A DNA stretch of 64,000 nt from Cyathus striatus (lineage: Eukaryota > Basidiomycota > Agaricomycetes > Agaricales > Nidulariaceae), in contig JAOVFP010000012.1 in NCBI GenBank assembly GCA_025738555.1, positions 3,534,001 to 3,598,000 on the forward strand, given 5' to 3'. The notes beneath the pieces were generated by a model. The model did not search any database, was not told the origin of the DNA, and saw only the letters and a list, made by a program, of their open reading frames with translations. Below are positions 24,365 through 35,397 of this stretch, piece by piece (position 1 is the first letter of the stretch; every line of letters starts with the position of its first letter). The position numbers were made by a program, and so were the translations under genes.

Positions 24365-25130
24365 TGTTACGTACCGATTCTCTTCCTGTTTAGAAGTGGT
24401 TGCGAAGACACCCGGAGGGTGTGGGAGAACTATAACGGAAACCCGAAGTGAGTACGGGTGCGGGAACGTAGAGCGGAAGTGCGGAAAGAACCGTGGCTTC
24501 AGCTTGTGTGCTGCGCCGCCTGGATATCCCCAGGGAATGGTTCGTATTTCGAGGAAGATGATATGTAACCAAGGAAGACGTTCCAGAGTATAAGAGAAGG
24601 CTTCGCCACTACACTAGGTAGTGGGAGAGAAACCGAAGGAAAACCCGGAGCGGGTTTCAGAACTTAGAGTAGGAAGAAAGTGTACAGAGTTGATACGAAT
24701 ACTAAAGACTACCTATTACATCTGGAAGACTACTTATACTAAGTAGGAACCTGTAGATACGAATGTAGAAGTATTATACAAAGGACAAGTCAAAGGAGTA
24801 AGTAGGAAATGAAGTCTTGGCAAAGCGGAGTAGGGGCGCAAATGACGCGCTCAGAATGAAGAATAAGGAACTAATCTACAAAGGCCATAATGAAACGTAT
24901 AAGTAGGAATGGAAGGGAGGAGTAATAGAATGATGACGCGGTGAGGCCGTCATAAGAGAAAGTACGTATCCGGGATACCCGATAGAAAACCCGACGGGTT
25001 CGGATGTACGTTCCCGGGCGGGAACGTCGGGAAGTGTAAACCCGAAGCGGGTACGTTCCGGGAACGGACCGGATATGTTGGAAGGTCACGTGGGAACGTC
25101 GGCACGATGTATCCGGACACGGATATAACA
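24365..25130 (-). repeat. 3' LTR of the chromovirus
   Basis: Identical to the right LTR except for a C-run length difference (gagaaaccgaag here, gagaaacccgaag there), an A/G change in cctgtagat, and a small indel cluster near 25006-25016. On the minus strand it follows the polypurine tract. Confidence 0.95.
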
Positions 25131-25133
25131 GTA

Positions 25134-25143
25134 TCCCCCTTTT
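25134..25143 (-). promoter_or_regulatory. Polypurine tract, plus-strand primer
   Basis: On the minus strand AAAAGGGGGA lies three bases upstream of the 3' LTR start. This is the usual place and composition for the RNase H-resistant primer of second-strand synthesis. Confidence 0.7.
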
Positions 25144-25337
25144 AGGGCCGAGCCCACGAGGTCATACTGTGTGCGAGAATATATAACTAAAAATAATACA
25201 AGAAATCCTATTGGTCAGTGAATGTTCAAATAACAGAAAGAGAGCGCATCTGATTCCTTTGGCAAGGGAAGTAGCAAAGGTCTGAGCTACAAGTTCCTGA
25301 GTAAGTTCCAGCAAGTCGTAGCTGAACCCGAGACCTA

Positions 25338-25760
25338 TTAACACTGCCCATGGATGTGGAAGGACATGTGCATCAATATTCCACTGGTAGCCATTCGTTC
25401 CAGATGTTCCGGTAATGCGGCAAGCTTGGTTGCACTGCTGATTGTATATCCGACTGAGATGAGTGTCGGAACTGGGTTGGAAGCATCGGAAGAGTTGGGA
25501 ATGGATGGGGAAGTGATTGGAAGATATTGGATGAGGTCTGGGTTGGATGCGGAAGTAGCAGGAACTGCCGGGGAAAATGCAGGAAGCATTGGAAGATAGC
25601 GTAGTCTATCAAGTTGAGTTACAGATGTCATGATGCCAATTTCCAGGTGGTAGGCAAACTCGATAAGTTGTCCTGAGATGTTTCCAAGGTATCTAGGCAC
25701 GTTGTCCATGTTTCCATATTGAAACCTTGCTCGTGGAATGCTTCCAGGATTCGGATGCAT
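25338..25760 (-). CDS. Extra ORF between pol and the 3' LTR
   Basis: A 140-codon ORF (starts MHPNPGSIPRAR, ends IHGQC) sits in the roughly 840 bp between the pol stop and the 3' LTR. An overlapping ORF in another frame (25628-25861) may be its upstream part if a homopolymer error shifted the frame. It is Pro/Ser-rich with no membrane helix and no recognised domain, so it is not an obvious envelope. It could be an accessory protein or untranslated 3' sequence. Confidence 0.35.
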   Translation of the reverse strand: MHPNPGSIPRARFQYGNMDNVPRYLGNISGQLIEFAYHLEIGIMTSVTQLDRLRYLPMLPAFSPAVPATSASNPDLIQYLPITSPSIPNSSDASNPVPTLISVGYTISSATKLAALPEHLERMATSGILMHMSFHIHGQC

Positions 25761-25967
25761 ACGAGGAAGTTGTGACGGGTGCCGGAATTGCGTCGGAAGG
25801 TGTGGAAGTAGCTCGGGTCGAGTTGCAGACGCAGAGGGAGTGATGGAAATGGTCGTAACACATTACCAAAGTTCTAATGTACTTGTATCTCGCTTTTTGG
25901 TTGTTATTCGTTGTTTTTGGTTTTTATATAAGGTGAAACTGCAAGCGGATAATAAGTAACGTGAAAT

Positions 25968-28900
25968 TTAAGAAATAGGAGTAGGGCCGGGCTTATCCGG
26001 ATAGCGGGAGTGGAACTCTTCAATGATATCCGTAGCGTGTTCCAGTTCCGTGGCCGGAAGCCATGAAAACTCTTCATCTGTCCCTTCATACCCTAGCCAG
26101 CGTACATAGTACCTCAGTTTGCAACGCAAACGACGATCCAGTTTAGAGTCCAAGATTTCCGAGACCTCGTATTCAATATCACCATCAACCTGGACAGGTG
26201 GTGGTGGAGGAATAATGCGATCTGGGATAGTATTTTCAGTATTGGGTTCAAGCATGGATACATGGAATACTGGGTGGACTGCACGAAATTGTTCTGGAAG
26301 GCGCAAGGTACGCGAATGCGATCCGGCAAGTGCGATGACTTCAAAAGGTCCTAGGAACTTTTCTGCAAGTTTCCGGGATGGTCGGGTTGTCCGGAAGTAC
26401 TCGGCTTTAACGTATACCTTTGTCCCGACAGGGAATGCGGGTGCGGGTTTGCGACGCGCATCGGCGGGTGTTTGATAACGTTTCTGCGCACTGAGTATTT
26501 CGGTCCGAAGCATCTCGTGAAGTTCCTCGAGGTTTACTGCGAAGTGCCGGGCACGAGCGGAAGTGAGATCACGTTCCGGATGTATCGCAAGGTTCGGGTG
26601 ATAACCCTTGTTTGCGTAGAACGGTGAAATTCCTGTGGTTGCGCTCGGTGCATTATTGTAAGCAAATTCAGCAAGAGGTAAGAGATCACACCAGTTATCC
26701 TGCTGGTAGTTGCAGTAGGCCCGAAGGTATTGTTCCAGAGTTTGGTTTGTGCGTTCCGTTTGGCCGTCGCCTTCGGGATGATAACCCGAGGTGAAATGTA
26801 AAGTGATGTCGAGGGCCGTACCGAGGGAGCGGAAGAAATGTGACACAAACTCGGAACCACGATCGGAAGTGATGTGTTCCGGGACTCCGTGCTTGGAAAA
26901 GACATGAAGTACAAATAGAAGCGCAAGGTCGGAAGAAGAGCAAGTGGTATGAGTGGGAATGAAGATAGACTGCTTGGAGAAACGATCCACGATAACGAGT
27001 ATAGAATCATACTTGGAAGCCGATGATTTTGGAAGTTGATCTATGAAATCCATAGATATCGAATGCCATGGGCGTCCGGGAACCGGAAGTTGTTTCAGGG
27101 TTCCGTACGGGCGGTGGCGCTGTGGTTTAGAACGCATGCAAGTATTACAAGACTTACAATAGTCCTTTACAAACGTCCGTATAAGCGGCCAAGTATATTC
27201 GCGTCGAATTAGCTCGAGGGTCTTGTTCTGTCCAAGGTGTCCTGAAAGCGGGTGGTCGTGTTTGTACTGTAAAACCCGAAGCCGAAGGGTTCGGAGTCCG
27301 AACATAGATCCGGTTATCTAGACGGAGGAAACCGTCCGGGGTTACAGTCCAACGATTCTCGGGAGTCCGCATTCGGATAACTGCGACCGGGTCATTAGGG
27401 AGAGCTGATAATATGTCAGTATGTAACTGTTCAATGTCCATGATGATACTAGCGCGAAGAGCGGGTACAATAAGTGATGTTGCTCGGAGAGAAGTGATAA
27501 GCTGTTCCTGGGTGAACACTGGACGATAGTTATGCGGATTGACCTTAGCGTAGTCGCTATCCCCCTCTTTAGGGTAGACGTCCCATCGTCTAGTCAGAGC
27601 ATCCGGCTTCGCCCCGAGTTTTCCGGGTCGAAAGCGGATCACTAGATTGAACTGGGAAAGATACTCGGACCATCGGGCTTGTCGTCGGGACAAGATCTTG
27701 GTTGTGGAAAAGTATTCCAAGTTCTTGTGGTCTGTGACGACATCGATGGGTGAACCGGAACCTTCCAGGTAATGACGCCAGACTTGGAATGCTTCGAAGA
27801 TAGCAAGCAATTCCTTGTCGTGGGTGTCGTAGTTTAACTCGGGAGGTGTAAAGGTTCGTGAGTGGAAAGCGATAGGGTGAATCTCGCCATCATCGGAAAC
27901 TATAGACAGGATAGCAGCCAACGCGTAATCCGAAGCGTCGGTTTCCACGATGAGCTGCTTGTCAGGAACCCAATGGGTAAGAATGGGTGCCGACGTGAAA
28001 GCGTCCTTAAGTTCAGTGAAAGCGGAACGGCATTTTTCCGAGAAGTTCCACGGATTACCCTTCCGGGTAAGGCGGGTGAGCGGAACAACTATGTCGGAAT
28101 AGTTGTATATAAACGCCGATAGAAATTAGCGAACCCAAGGAAGGATTGAATGTCTTTTACTTTCCTTGGTTCCGGCCATTCTTGAATAGTCTTCACCTTT
28201 GTTGGAGACATGGTGAGACCGTTGGGCGATAGTATATATCCGAGATATTCCACGGATTCCGAGTGGAACTCACACTTATCTGCGCGCGCGTACAACCCGT
28301 GCTTCCGGAGTCGACGCAAAACTTCCCTGACATGTTGGCGATGTTGCGCAAGGTTATCAGAGTATATAAGGATGTCATCCAAATAAACTATGACGCACAC
28401 ATCAAGAAGGTCTTTGAAAACATCATTCATGAAGCGTTGGAAACCCGCGGGTGCATTGGAAAGTCCGAAGGGCATGACTAGCCATTCAAAGGATCCATAG
28501 CGAGTCCGGAAAGCGGTTTTCCATTCATCGTCCTCGGCAATGCGGACCAGGTGGTGCGCGTAGCGCAGGTCGATCTTGGTGTAGATACGGGCGCGACGGG
28601 GACTGTCGAGCAAATCTGAAATGAGTGGCAAAGGATAACGATCCTTTTTAGAAATAGCGTTCAACCCGCGGAAATCCACACAAAGCCGAAGCGATCCGTC
28701 CTTCTTGCGGACAAAAAGGACGGGAGCCCGTGCGGAGAGCGTGAAGGTTGAATAAATCCGATCCGGATATGTTCATCGATGAATTCCCGAAGAGCGGAAA
28801 GCTCGGATTGGGAAAGGGAATAGATCCGACCTACAGGAGGTGAAGCACCTTCTTCTAGGTTGATCTTTAAGTCGTAGGGACGGTGAGGGGCAAGTGTATC

Positions 28901-29659
28901 TGCCCGGGACTTGCTAAATACATCAGCAAACTCGTGATACTCAGACGGTATTGAAGAGAGATCCGGAGCTTCCTCTGGATTGAGGGCAGCGGCGGAAGCG
29001 ACAGCACCAAGCTGGATACGGAAAGTCTGTGCTCCCTCTAAACGGCATGCACGCGAGAAGGCGGCACCGTTTATTAGCGAAATGCTAGGAGGAGGTGGCA
29101 GAGACTCATCAGAGGTGACCGGAGATGGATCCTCGGAAGCGGAACCTGGTTCCGAGATCCCGGATTTGAGCGGAAGTTGCTCGGAAGTGTCTGGAGTCCG
29201 GAATGTTAATGAGCCCGATACCCAGTCAATCAACGGATTGAAGCGGGTGAGCCAATTGTATCCTAGGACTGCAGAACACACGGAATCAAGAGGTGTCACA
29301 TAGAGTTCGACTGTAATACATTCACCGGTAGGGAATAGTACAGGCAGTGTAACGAACTCGGTTATAACATGATTGGTGGTGCCATCGAAAAGTCTGAGAG
29401 CGATAGGTGGAGTAGGTGAGGTAGGAATAGCATGTGTCCGAACGAAAGATGAATCCATAAAACAATGGGTAGAACCCGAATCGACTAGAGCGCTATATGA
29501 AACTGTACAGGGTGTAGGGAGAGCATGGATGGTACTACAAAGTGGAATATGAAGGGCATTGGGGTCGGAAAGAGCGGAAGCGTTGAGTCTTACCTGCATC
29601 GGCTGCGCACAGGGGAACAACGCGGTCCTCGGCTTGTGTGGTGTCCAGAGGACCGCTCC
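25968..29659 (-). CDS. pol: Chromovirus Pol polyprotein region (protease, RT, RNase H, integrase, chromodomain), frameshifted
   Basis: Protease: [13 protein letters not shown], active-site Asp near 29480. [29 protein letters not shown] and catalytic YLDD at 28374-28385. RNase [12 protein letters not shown] and TDHKNLEYF. Integrase: zinc ligands in HPLSGH and CKSCNTC, catalytic Asp in SMDFIDQ, Asp in TSDRGSEF and Glu in DGQTERTNQ, with D and E 35 residues apart. The C-terminus is a chromodomain (EVSEILDSK...[10 protein letters not shown]...SWLPATELE), thought to direct insertion to heterochromatin. Single-base shifts near 28728 (G run), 28112 (T run) and 27288 (C run) split the ORF, so as given this copy cannot make full Pol. 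The start 29659 follows an in-frame TAG. Confidence 0.92.
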
Positions 29660-31165
29660 CTATTTTTCGAACCCGAAGCCGGGTTGGAAAGAGGCGCGGA
29701 CCTGCGGGTCGAGGGACCCGCAGAAGCCGACGTAGGAGCCGAAGCGGATATTCCGGATGCCCGGGCTCTAGCCGCGGAAGAGGCAGAGCGGGGACATTCT
29801 TTGGCGCGATGCCCCGGATTACCGCAGAACAAGCATAGATTGTTGTCCATGCGACGCTGACGTTCTTGTGGCAAAAGTTTGCCATCTCGACCAACCTTGT
29901 CATTCAATTCCGGCCTCCGCTGTTGGGGAGGCTGCGAGGAACGAGGTGGGTGACTACCAGCACGGTGGGGATAACTCGGACGTGGCGCATATTGACCCGA
30001 AACGAGGCGGGAAGGCGCCGGGGTGACTGCGGAGCGGTTTGTAGTAGCTCTAACAGAGCTATCCGGAACCCGCGGACCCCGAGGCTGGTGGGTTCCCGCG
30101 TACGCTCGGACTGGCGTTCCCAGTACCGACTATCGATCCCTTGAGCTAGTTTAATCATCCCGCGCTTTGTGGTAGGTTTCCCAACATGAGAGATCTCATC
30201 CTTAATGCGACCCGGAAACCCGGAATAGAGTCGGTGGCATAAGGACTTATCATCCCAGTCGGTGCGCTGTGCAAGCCTGTTGAACTGTACAAGATACTTG
30301 GACAGTTTCTGTGAATCCTTCATAACGAGGACATCCAGATCATTCTCGGCATCCCCTTCCGGGTTCGCTAACCCGAAGTTATCCTCTAGCATGACGACGA
30401 AAACCTCCCAAGAGTGAAGGAACTCATCATCAGCATAGGGATTGGAGAGGGTCGGCATAACGAGCTGAAGCGCGGTATCCCGAAGATATGCGAGAGCGAA
30501 GTTGACTTGGGAGTGTCCATCCGAGTATTGGGAAGGATTATTCCGGAAGTAAATTTGGCATTGAGTAATGAACTGCTCCAACTTCTCAGCACTGGAACCA
30601 TCAAAAGTATCTGGCTTTTGAACGTTGCGTTCCCGACGTGTTCCCGATGTACCCGGGCGGATTCCGCAACTCTCAAAAGAGCCGGCAAGCCGGTCTTCCC
30701 GGGAGTGGCGCGCAAGAGGTGTGCGCCTGGGATTGTCGACATCATCCTCATCACCATCATCCCCTGAGTCTGAGGATGGTGGAGACGGAGGATTGGGCTG
30801 AGAAGGAGGTGGAGGTGGCGGTCCAATGGTACCACCATCAGAGCCGTGACCCTCGGGAGTGTCCCGGTCTGCTGCGACTGTACCGTATGGCGGTGGAGTG
30901 CCATCCGGAGGAGCCTGAGCAGATCCGAGGTTCCCGGCTGCAGGAACAGAAAGTAGCTGAGCGGAAGTCGAGGTGGACCCAGGAAAGTAGCACTAGGAGG
31001 TGGTGCTGGGCTGGGTGTAACCCGAGACGGTGTAGAAGGTAGAGAACCTGAAGTACTCCGTGGAGGCTGTTGCCTCGTAGCTGCACGGGTGGCACGAGCA
31101 CCCACAGCATTGGTATGACTAGCGGTATGCGCTGTGCGAGTAACCGAAGTCCCAGTTGGAGCCAT
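29590..31165 (-). CDS. gag: Chromovirus Gag region with CCHC zinc knuckle, frameshifted
   Basis: ATG 31163-31165 opens MAPTGTSVTRTAH. The capsid-like part lies at about 30000-30640 (KPDTFDGSSAEKLEQF, ALAYLRDTALQ, KLAQGIDSRYWERQ). A single CCHC knuckle, CLFCGNPGHRAKEC, maps to 29794-29835. The frame changes twice: near 30985 (T run) and 30087 (C run). The stop at 29590-29592 overlaps the pol frame by about 70 bp. Joining Gag to Pol needs a -1 shift, or one extra C in the run at 29612-29615; the sequence alone does not decide between programmed shifting and error. Confidence 0.88.
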
Positions 31166-31188
31166 GATAAAGAGATATCCAAGGTATC

Positions 31189-31199
31189 AGTATTCGTAT
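31189..31199 (-). promoter_or_regulatory. Self-primer type primer-binding site
   Basis: Just inside the 5' LTR, the minus strand reads ATACGAATACT. An 11-base perfect complement occurs within the LTR at 31531-31541, where the minus strand reads AGTATTCGTAT, about 30 bases after a TATA-like element. This is the Tf1/sushi arrangement, in which the first 11 nt of the transcript fold back as primer instead of a tRNA. Confidence 0.75.
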
Positions 31200-31201
31200 A
31201 C

Positions 31202-31967
31202 TGTTACGTACCGATTCTCTTCCTGTTTAGAAGTGGTTGCGAAGACACCCGGAGGGTGTGGGAGAACTATAACGGAAACCCGAAGTGAGTACGGGTGCGG
31301 GAACGTAGAGCGGAAGTGCGGAAAGAACCGTGGCTTCAGCTTGTGTGCTGCGCCGCCTGGATATCCCCAGGGAATGGTTCGTATTTCGAGGAAGATGATA
31401 TGTAACCAAGGAAGACGTTCCAGAGTATAAGAGAAGGCTTCGCCACTACACTAGGTAGTGGGAGAGAAACCCGAAGGAAAACCCGGAGCGGGTTTCAGAA
31501 CTTAGAGTAGGAAGAAAGTGTACAGAGTTGATACGAATACTAAAGACTACCTATTACATCTGGAAGACTACTTATACTAAGTAGGAACCTGTGGATACGA
31601 ATGTAGAAGTATTATACAAAGGACAAGTCAAAGGAGTAAGTAGGAAATGAAGTCTTGGCAAAGCGGAGTAGGGGCGCAAATGACGCGCTCAGAATGAAGA
31701 ATAAGGAACTAATCTACAAAGGCCATAATGAAACGTATAAGTAGGAATGGAAGGGAGGAGTAATAGAATGATGACGCGGTGAGGCCGTCATAAGAGAAAG
31801 TACGTATCCGGGATACCCGATAGAAAACCCGACGGGTTCCGGGTACGTTCCCGGGCGGGAACGTCGGGAAGTGTAAACCCGAAGCGGGTACGTTCCGGGA
31901 ACGGACCGGATATGTTGGAAGGTCACGTGGGAACGTCGGCACGATGTATCCGGACACGGATATAACA
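31202..31967 (-). repeat. 5' LTR of the chromovirus
   Basis: Contains, on the minus strand, a TATA-like TATAAG at 31571-31576 and, about 30 bases downstream, the predicted transcript start at 31541 that coincides with the self-primer sequence. That would place U3 above 31541 and R/U5 below it. Confidence 0.95.
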
Positions 31968-31972
31968 TTGAC

Positions 31973-33969
31973 CACACTTGGGTTGGTTATCTTGAGTTTG
32001 AACCAGTTTCAAATAGTACTGAAAAGACTGAAATAGATCTGAAAGAAAGTATATCAATCCAGACTTTGTCTTATAGCAATCCAGATTGCACACTTAGAAT
32101 GTTATGTATACTAGAATCCCTGAAAGCCCTTTATAAAGTTGGAAGATGGATCCAGAGAGTCCATATGCAGACATGTTGGCAGTCCAACACCAATTCCATA
32201 TGCAGATTGGTATGATACCTCCAAAATTGCTGAGTTATACATGGATTATGTCCTCCAACCTTATTAAGTGCTTGATAAGCATCAAAAATCACTGCAGGCA
32301 CTTAGGTGGTGAACCCCATGCATGAAGTAATGTTTCTAATTCCCACTACCTTTAGGTAAGATACACCTCATCCATACTCAACCACCCCACATGATCAGAG
32401 CAATGCAAGGGTGTAATGGGGTCTACTTCTCATAGAGTTAGCTGAATGTATTCTTAAAACTACCAGATGTCAAAAATGTGTTTTCAAACATGTTCTGGTT
32501 GAAAATAATAATATAAGGGAGATTTAGGCAAGTAGACCCCAAAATACTGCATGAATCTCATTATGGAAAGTGCATTACAGAGTATGTGCAGTCTAATTGC
32601 TCAAATCTCCCTTATATTACTATTTCTAACTAGAATGTGCTTGACACTATATTTTTGACACCTGGTAGTTTTAAGAATATACTCAGCTAAATCTATGAGA
32701 AGTAGTCCCCAATATACTCTTCATTACACCTTGCATTGCTCTGATCACATGGGGTGGTTGAGTATGGATGAGGTGTATCTTAGTTGGGTTTTGGCAGCCA
32801 AAATAAAACAAAATTTGGCAGAGAAATTCATAAAAACCTGATGACATATTTATGCTGTTTTGGGCTTAGCATTTTTGGGTTTTCCCTTTTGACACCCTCT
32901 TGAGTCTTTGTTTCCTTTGTTGTTTGCACCAGTTGGATCTGATGCTGGTTCACCTTTACCACATTCTTTCCCTCTTGACATGCTTGTTGCTGAGTGCAAC
33001 ATTTTGTAACCTGCAGTGGTTGAAGGTAACTTACCTGCTGGGTGGATAATCTGTTTAATTGCACTATGTATTTTTGAATTGCAAATCTTATTGATCTCTG
33101 AATTTGTTTCTGCTTCTCAATCATATTATTACTTCATATTTTCAGTGGGGATTGTTTCATAATGCATAATGTTGGTACAATGTGCCACAGTACTACTGAA
33201 ACTTGTGAAAGCTTTGGTTCCATTCATGAGCTTTGCATCTTGCTTGCCTTATTTTTACAGCCCTTCCATTCTGCACTTGATCCTTCATTTGAATGTAGTA
33301 AATTGTAGTTGTTCCTCACTATGTATCTATCGCCTGGAGCTGGTAGATAAAGATTGGGTAAAGTGGTAGTGGGCTCTGCTGGCCTTAGGGTTTATTCTTG
33401 TCAACACTATAAAGTAGATGGAGCTGGTACCATTTTTCTGTTGTAGCCAGTTTCATTATTTAATGTTTAGTCCACAGATGAATGTTGGAGTTACAAGAAG
33501 TTGACGACAAGACACCGTTGAAATTATGTGAATTGTGTTTGATGAAAATGCAGCCCTGAGGCTTGAGCTTATTTTCTTAGAATCATGTACCAACCATATA
33601 CCCTTTCGGGCATAAAATAGGGCCATTTTACTCAAATTTGATATAAACTATGGGACATTCCTGGGGACGTGGCAATTCAGGCAAAATTATCTCACCATAA
33701 TCCCACCCCCTTCATCGGACTCCCGGCCGGACTAGTGCTATAATCGGGCAGGTATCCAACCTCCTCCCAAGCGCCATCCATACGCGGATTTTCCATCATA
33801 CCTTCCCGCCGAAAATCTGCCAAAAATTAGCGAACTGCCCTCCGACCTAGGTCAAAAATGCTCGAAATATACGCGGATTGGTATCAGATCTCTATGGGCG
33901 CTTTCGGGGGTCCTTGTATACTTCGCATTTCGCGCCTAGTGTGCACACTGCATCTTCTACCTCTCGCAG
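31973..33969. other. CpG-poor block with a foldback element, then a CpG-containing promoter-like stretch
   Basis: 31973-33480 is CpG-depleted and continues the block interrupted by the chromovirus. It includes the foldback element (listed) and a decayed ORF on the minus strand at 32828-33124 (Gln/Lys-rich, unrecognised). CpG returns near 33600, and 33600-33960 is probably upstream sequence of the gene remnant at 33970. Confidence 0.5.
32357..32782. repeat. Foldback element with arms of about 170-180 bp
   Basis: The left arm from TAAGATACACCTCATCC (32357) to about 32527 is the reverse complement, with scattered differences, of about 32602-32782. Landmarks on both sides are caaccaccccac/tgatcagag, tcttaaaactaccag and taatataagggagattt. 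The central spacer is about 75 bp. No clear target duplication is seen. It is a MITE or foldback-type relic, and transcripts would fold into a long hairpin. Confidence 0.85.
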
Positions 33970-35397
33970 ATGACGTACATGTTTCTCCATATGTTCTTAC
34001 TGGGTAAACTGCGCTGTGTCAACTGGATACATTTCAGACAGAAACAATTTCGTTCCGATGAGCTTTGCTCTAGACGAATTCCATGCTTAACAACGCAGCT
34101 ATCCGGCGATCATTATCATTTATCCTTGAAGATCCATCCGAAATACATTCAAGTGGCCTTGGATTTTCAGTTGACGATAATCATATTGTCTCTGTCCATT
34201 CTTCGCCGGTGATCACAACGTTTTGTTTCCATTTTATCTCGTGTTTCATTCTACAGAACGTGGCTTTGGCGTGCCTCGCCTCCCGGACCACTTACACCGC
34301 GGGAAATTGCTTCTATAAGCGCGAAGATATGATGAACATATGATGAAAATATTTTAAAATCGATAATATTGAGAAGATATGACGAAAATATTTTGATTTC
34401 ATCATATCTTCTCAATATCATCAAAGGAAATAGAAGCAATTGCCCGCGGTGTTAACTACTGTAATTATCCATGAATAAATTATCAATTTCCTATGATGAG
34501 AAAATGCCGGTTTGGAGGGTGCACGCAATTATCACCGAAACATTGTGTTTGGACTCTTCCACGAGCCAGGCCGGCTCATTTGTTACCTCCGTAAATTGAC
34601 ATACTCGTCTATGTACCGATTCCCTAGCTTATTTTATAACGTGCTCATACCAGTAAAGCGAAAATTCCAGCTTTTCATATCTCCGGTGTTCGCCACAACC
34701 CCACCTGCAGCATACCCCAAAATGTTTCCCGAATCGCCGCTATAAGCAGCGCGACGGCCATCGTTGTAGATTACGTTTCTGTTGCAATCTATACTTGTAA
34801 TCATAGAAATGCGGTCGGACAAGCGATATGAGCTCTTCAAGTTCATAATTAGCTGCATGTGCGATATGGTTTGGGATTTAACCTATCTTCAATGTCTTTT
34901 AACCATGGGAAAAATGTGATTCCAGCATACTCTCGCGGGTGAGACATGTTTTGTCATCGGGAGATTACATTTTTACATTTACTTATAGTTTTGGTACGGC
35001 TCCACGTCTATATTTTCATTGCTGACATTGGAAGCAGGACATATAAGCGACGAATTCTTTTGATATTAATATTCCACAACTGCTGATAAACCGCATAAAG
35101 TTATATTGCCATTACTTTTCTATTCAAGTTATCGCCGGTAGTATGGCAGACTTTATTTTATATTTAGAAACAACGGTACTAGTCAAAGTTTTACAGTAAC
35201 AATAGATGTCCCACAGAGAACTTCCCACTTGAACTACAGCAGGAGATAGGATTATTTTCGACTCACTGCTCCAATTCGGACTGGAAATAGCGACGGAGTT
35301 CGGCCCTTTGATATCTGCGGAGTACTTAAGGGTCTCACGCAAAGCCCACAATGTGGAGCTCGCGCGGGAGAAGAATCCATTATCAGACTTGGAATAA
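33970..35397 (+). pseudogene. Gene remnant of an unrecognised family, inverted paralogue of 53592-54978
   Basis: The start ATG (33970) encodes a short hydrophobic lead (MTYMFLHMFLLG). Coding islands follow: EDPSEIHSSGLGFSVDD (about 34130), TTPPAAYPK (about 34700) and IIFDSLLQFGLEIATEFGP (about 35255) to a stop at 35395-35397. The same islands occur in the same order on the minus strand at 53.6-55.0 kb, which argues they were once protein-coding. Frames between islands are not continuous and a MITE sits at 34295-34451, so this copy is decayed or its introns are not resolved. No known family was recognised. Confidence 0.5.
34295..34451. mobile_element. 157-bp MITE with TTA target duplication (PIF/Harbinger-like)
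   Basis: Terminal inverted repeats CACCGCGGGAAATTGCTTCT and, on the minus strand, CACCGCGGGCAATTGCTTCT. TTA lies on both sides (34292-34294 and 34452-34454). The interior also folds (ATTGAGAAGATATGA / TCATATCTTCTCAAT). The inverted paralogue at 53.6-55.0 kb lacks it at the equivalent point near 54575, giving a natural empty site. Confidence 0.9.

Larger units (their letters stand above)
24365..31967 (-). mobile_element. Full-length Ty3/gypsy chromovirus LTR retrotransposon, 7603 bp
   Basis: Two 766-bp LTRs (TGTTA...TAACA) flank Gag, protease, reverse transcriptase, RNase H, integrase and a C-terminal chromodomain, in the Ty3/gypsy order with integrase last. The 5-bp target duplication ttgac is intact at 24360-24364 and 31968-31972. 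The LTRs differ at only a handful of positions by eye, so insertion is recent. It is CpG-rich while its surroundings are CpG-poor, also a sign of youth. The reading frames contain about six single-base shifts, each explicable by a homopolymer-length change. Confidence 0.95.

Noticed and set aside
25968..27305. A host chromodomain gene
   Set aside because: The chromodomain is the C-terminus of the retrotransposon integrase, inside intact LTRs and a target duplication.
29590..29659. Programmed -1 frameshift between Gag and Pol
   Set aside because: Possible, but no good slippery heptamer is in frame, and one missing C at 29612-29615 explains it equally well, as for the other breaks in this element.
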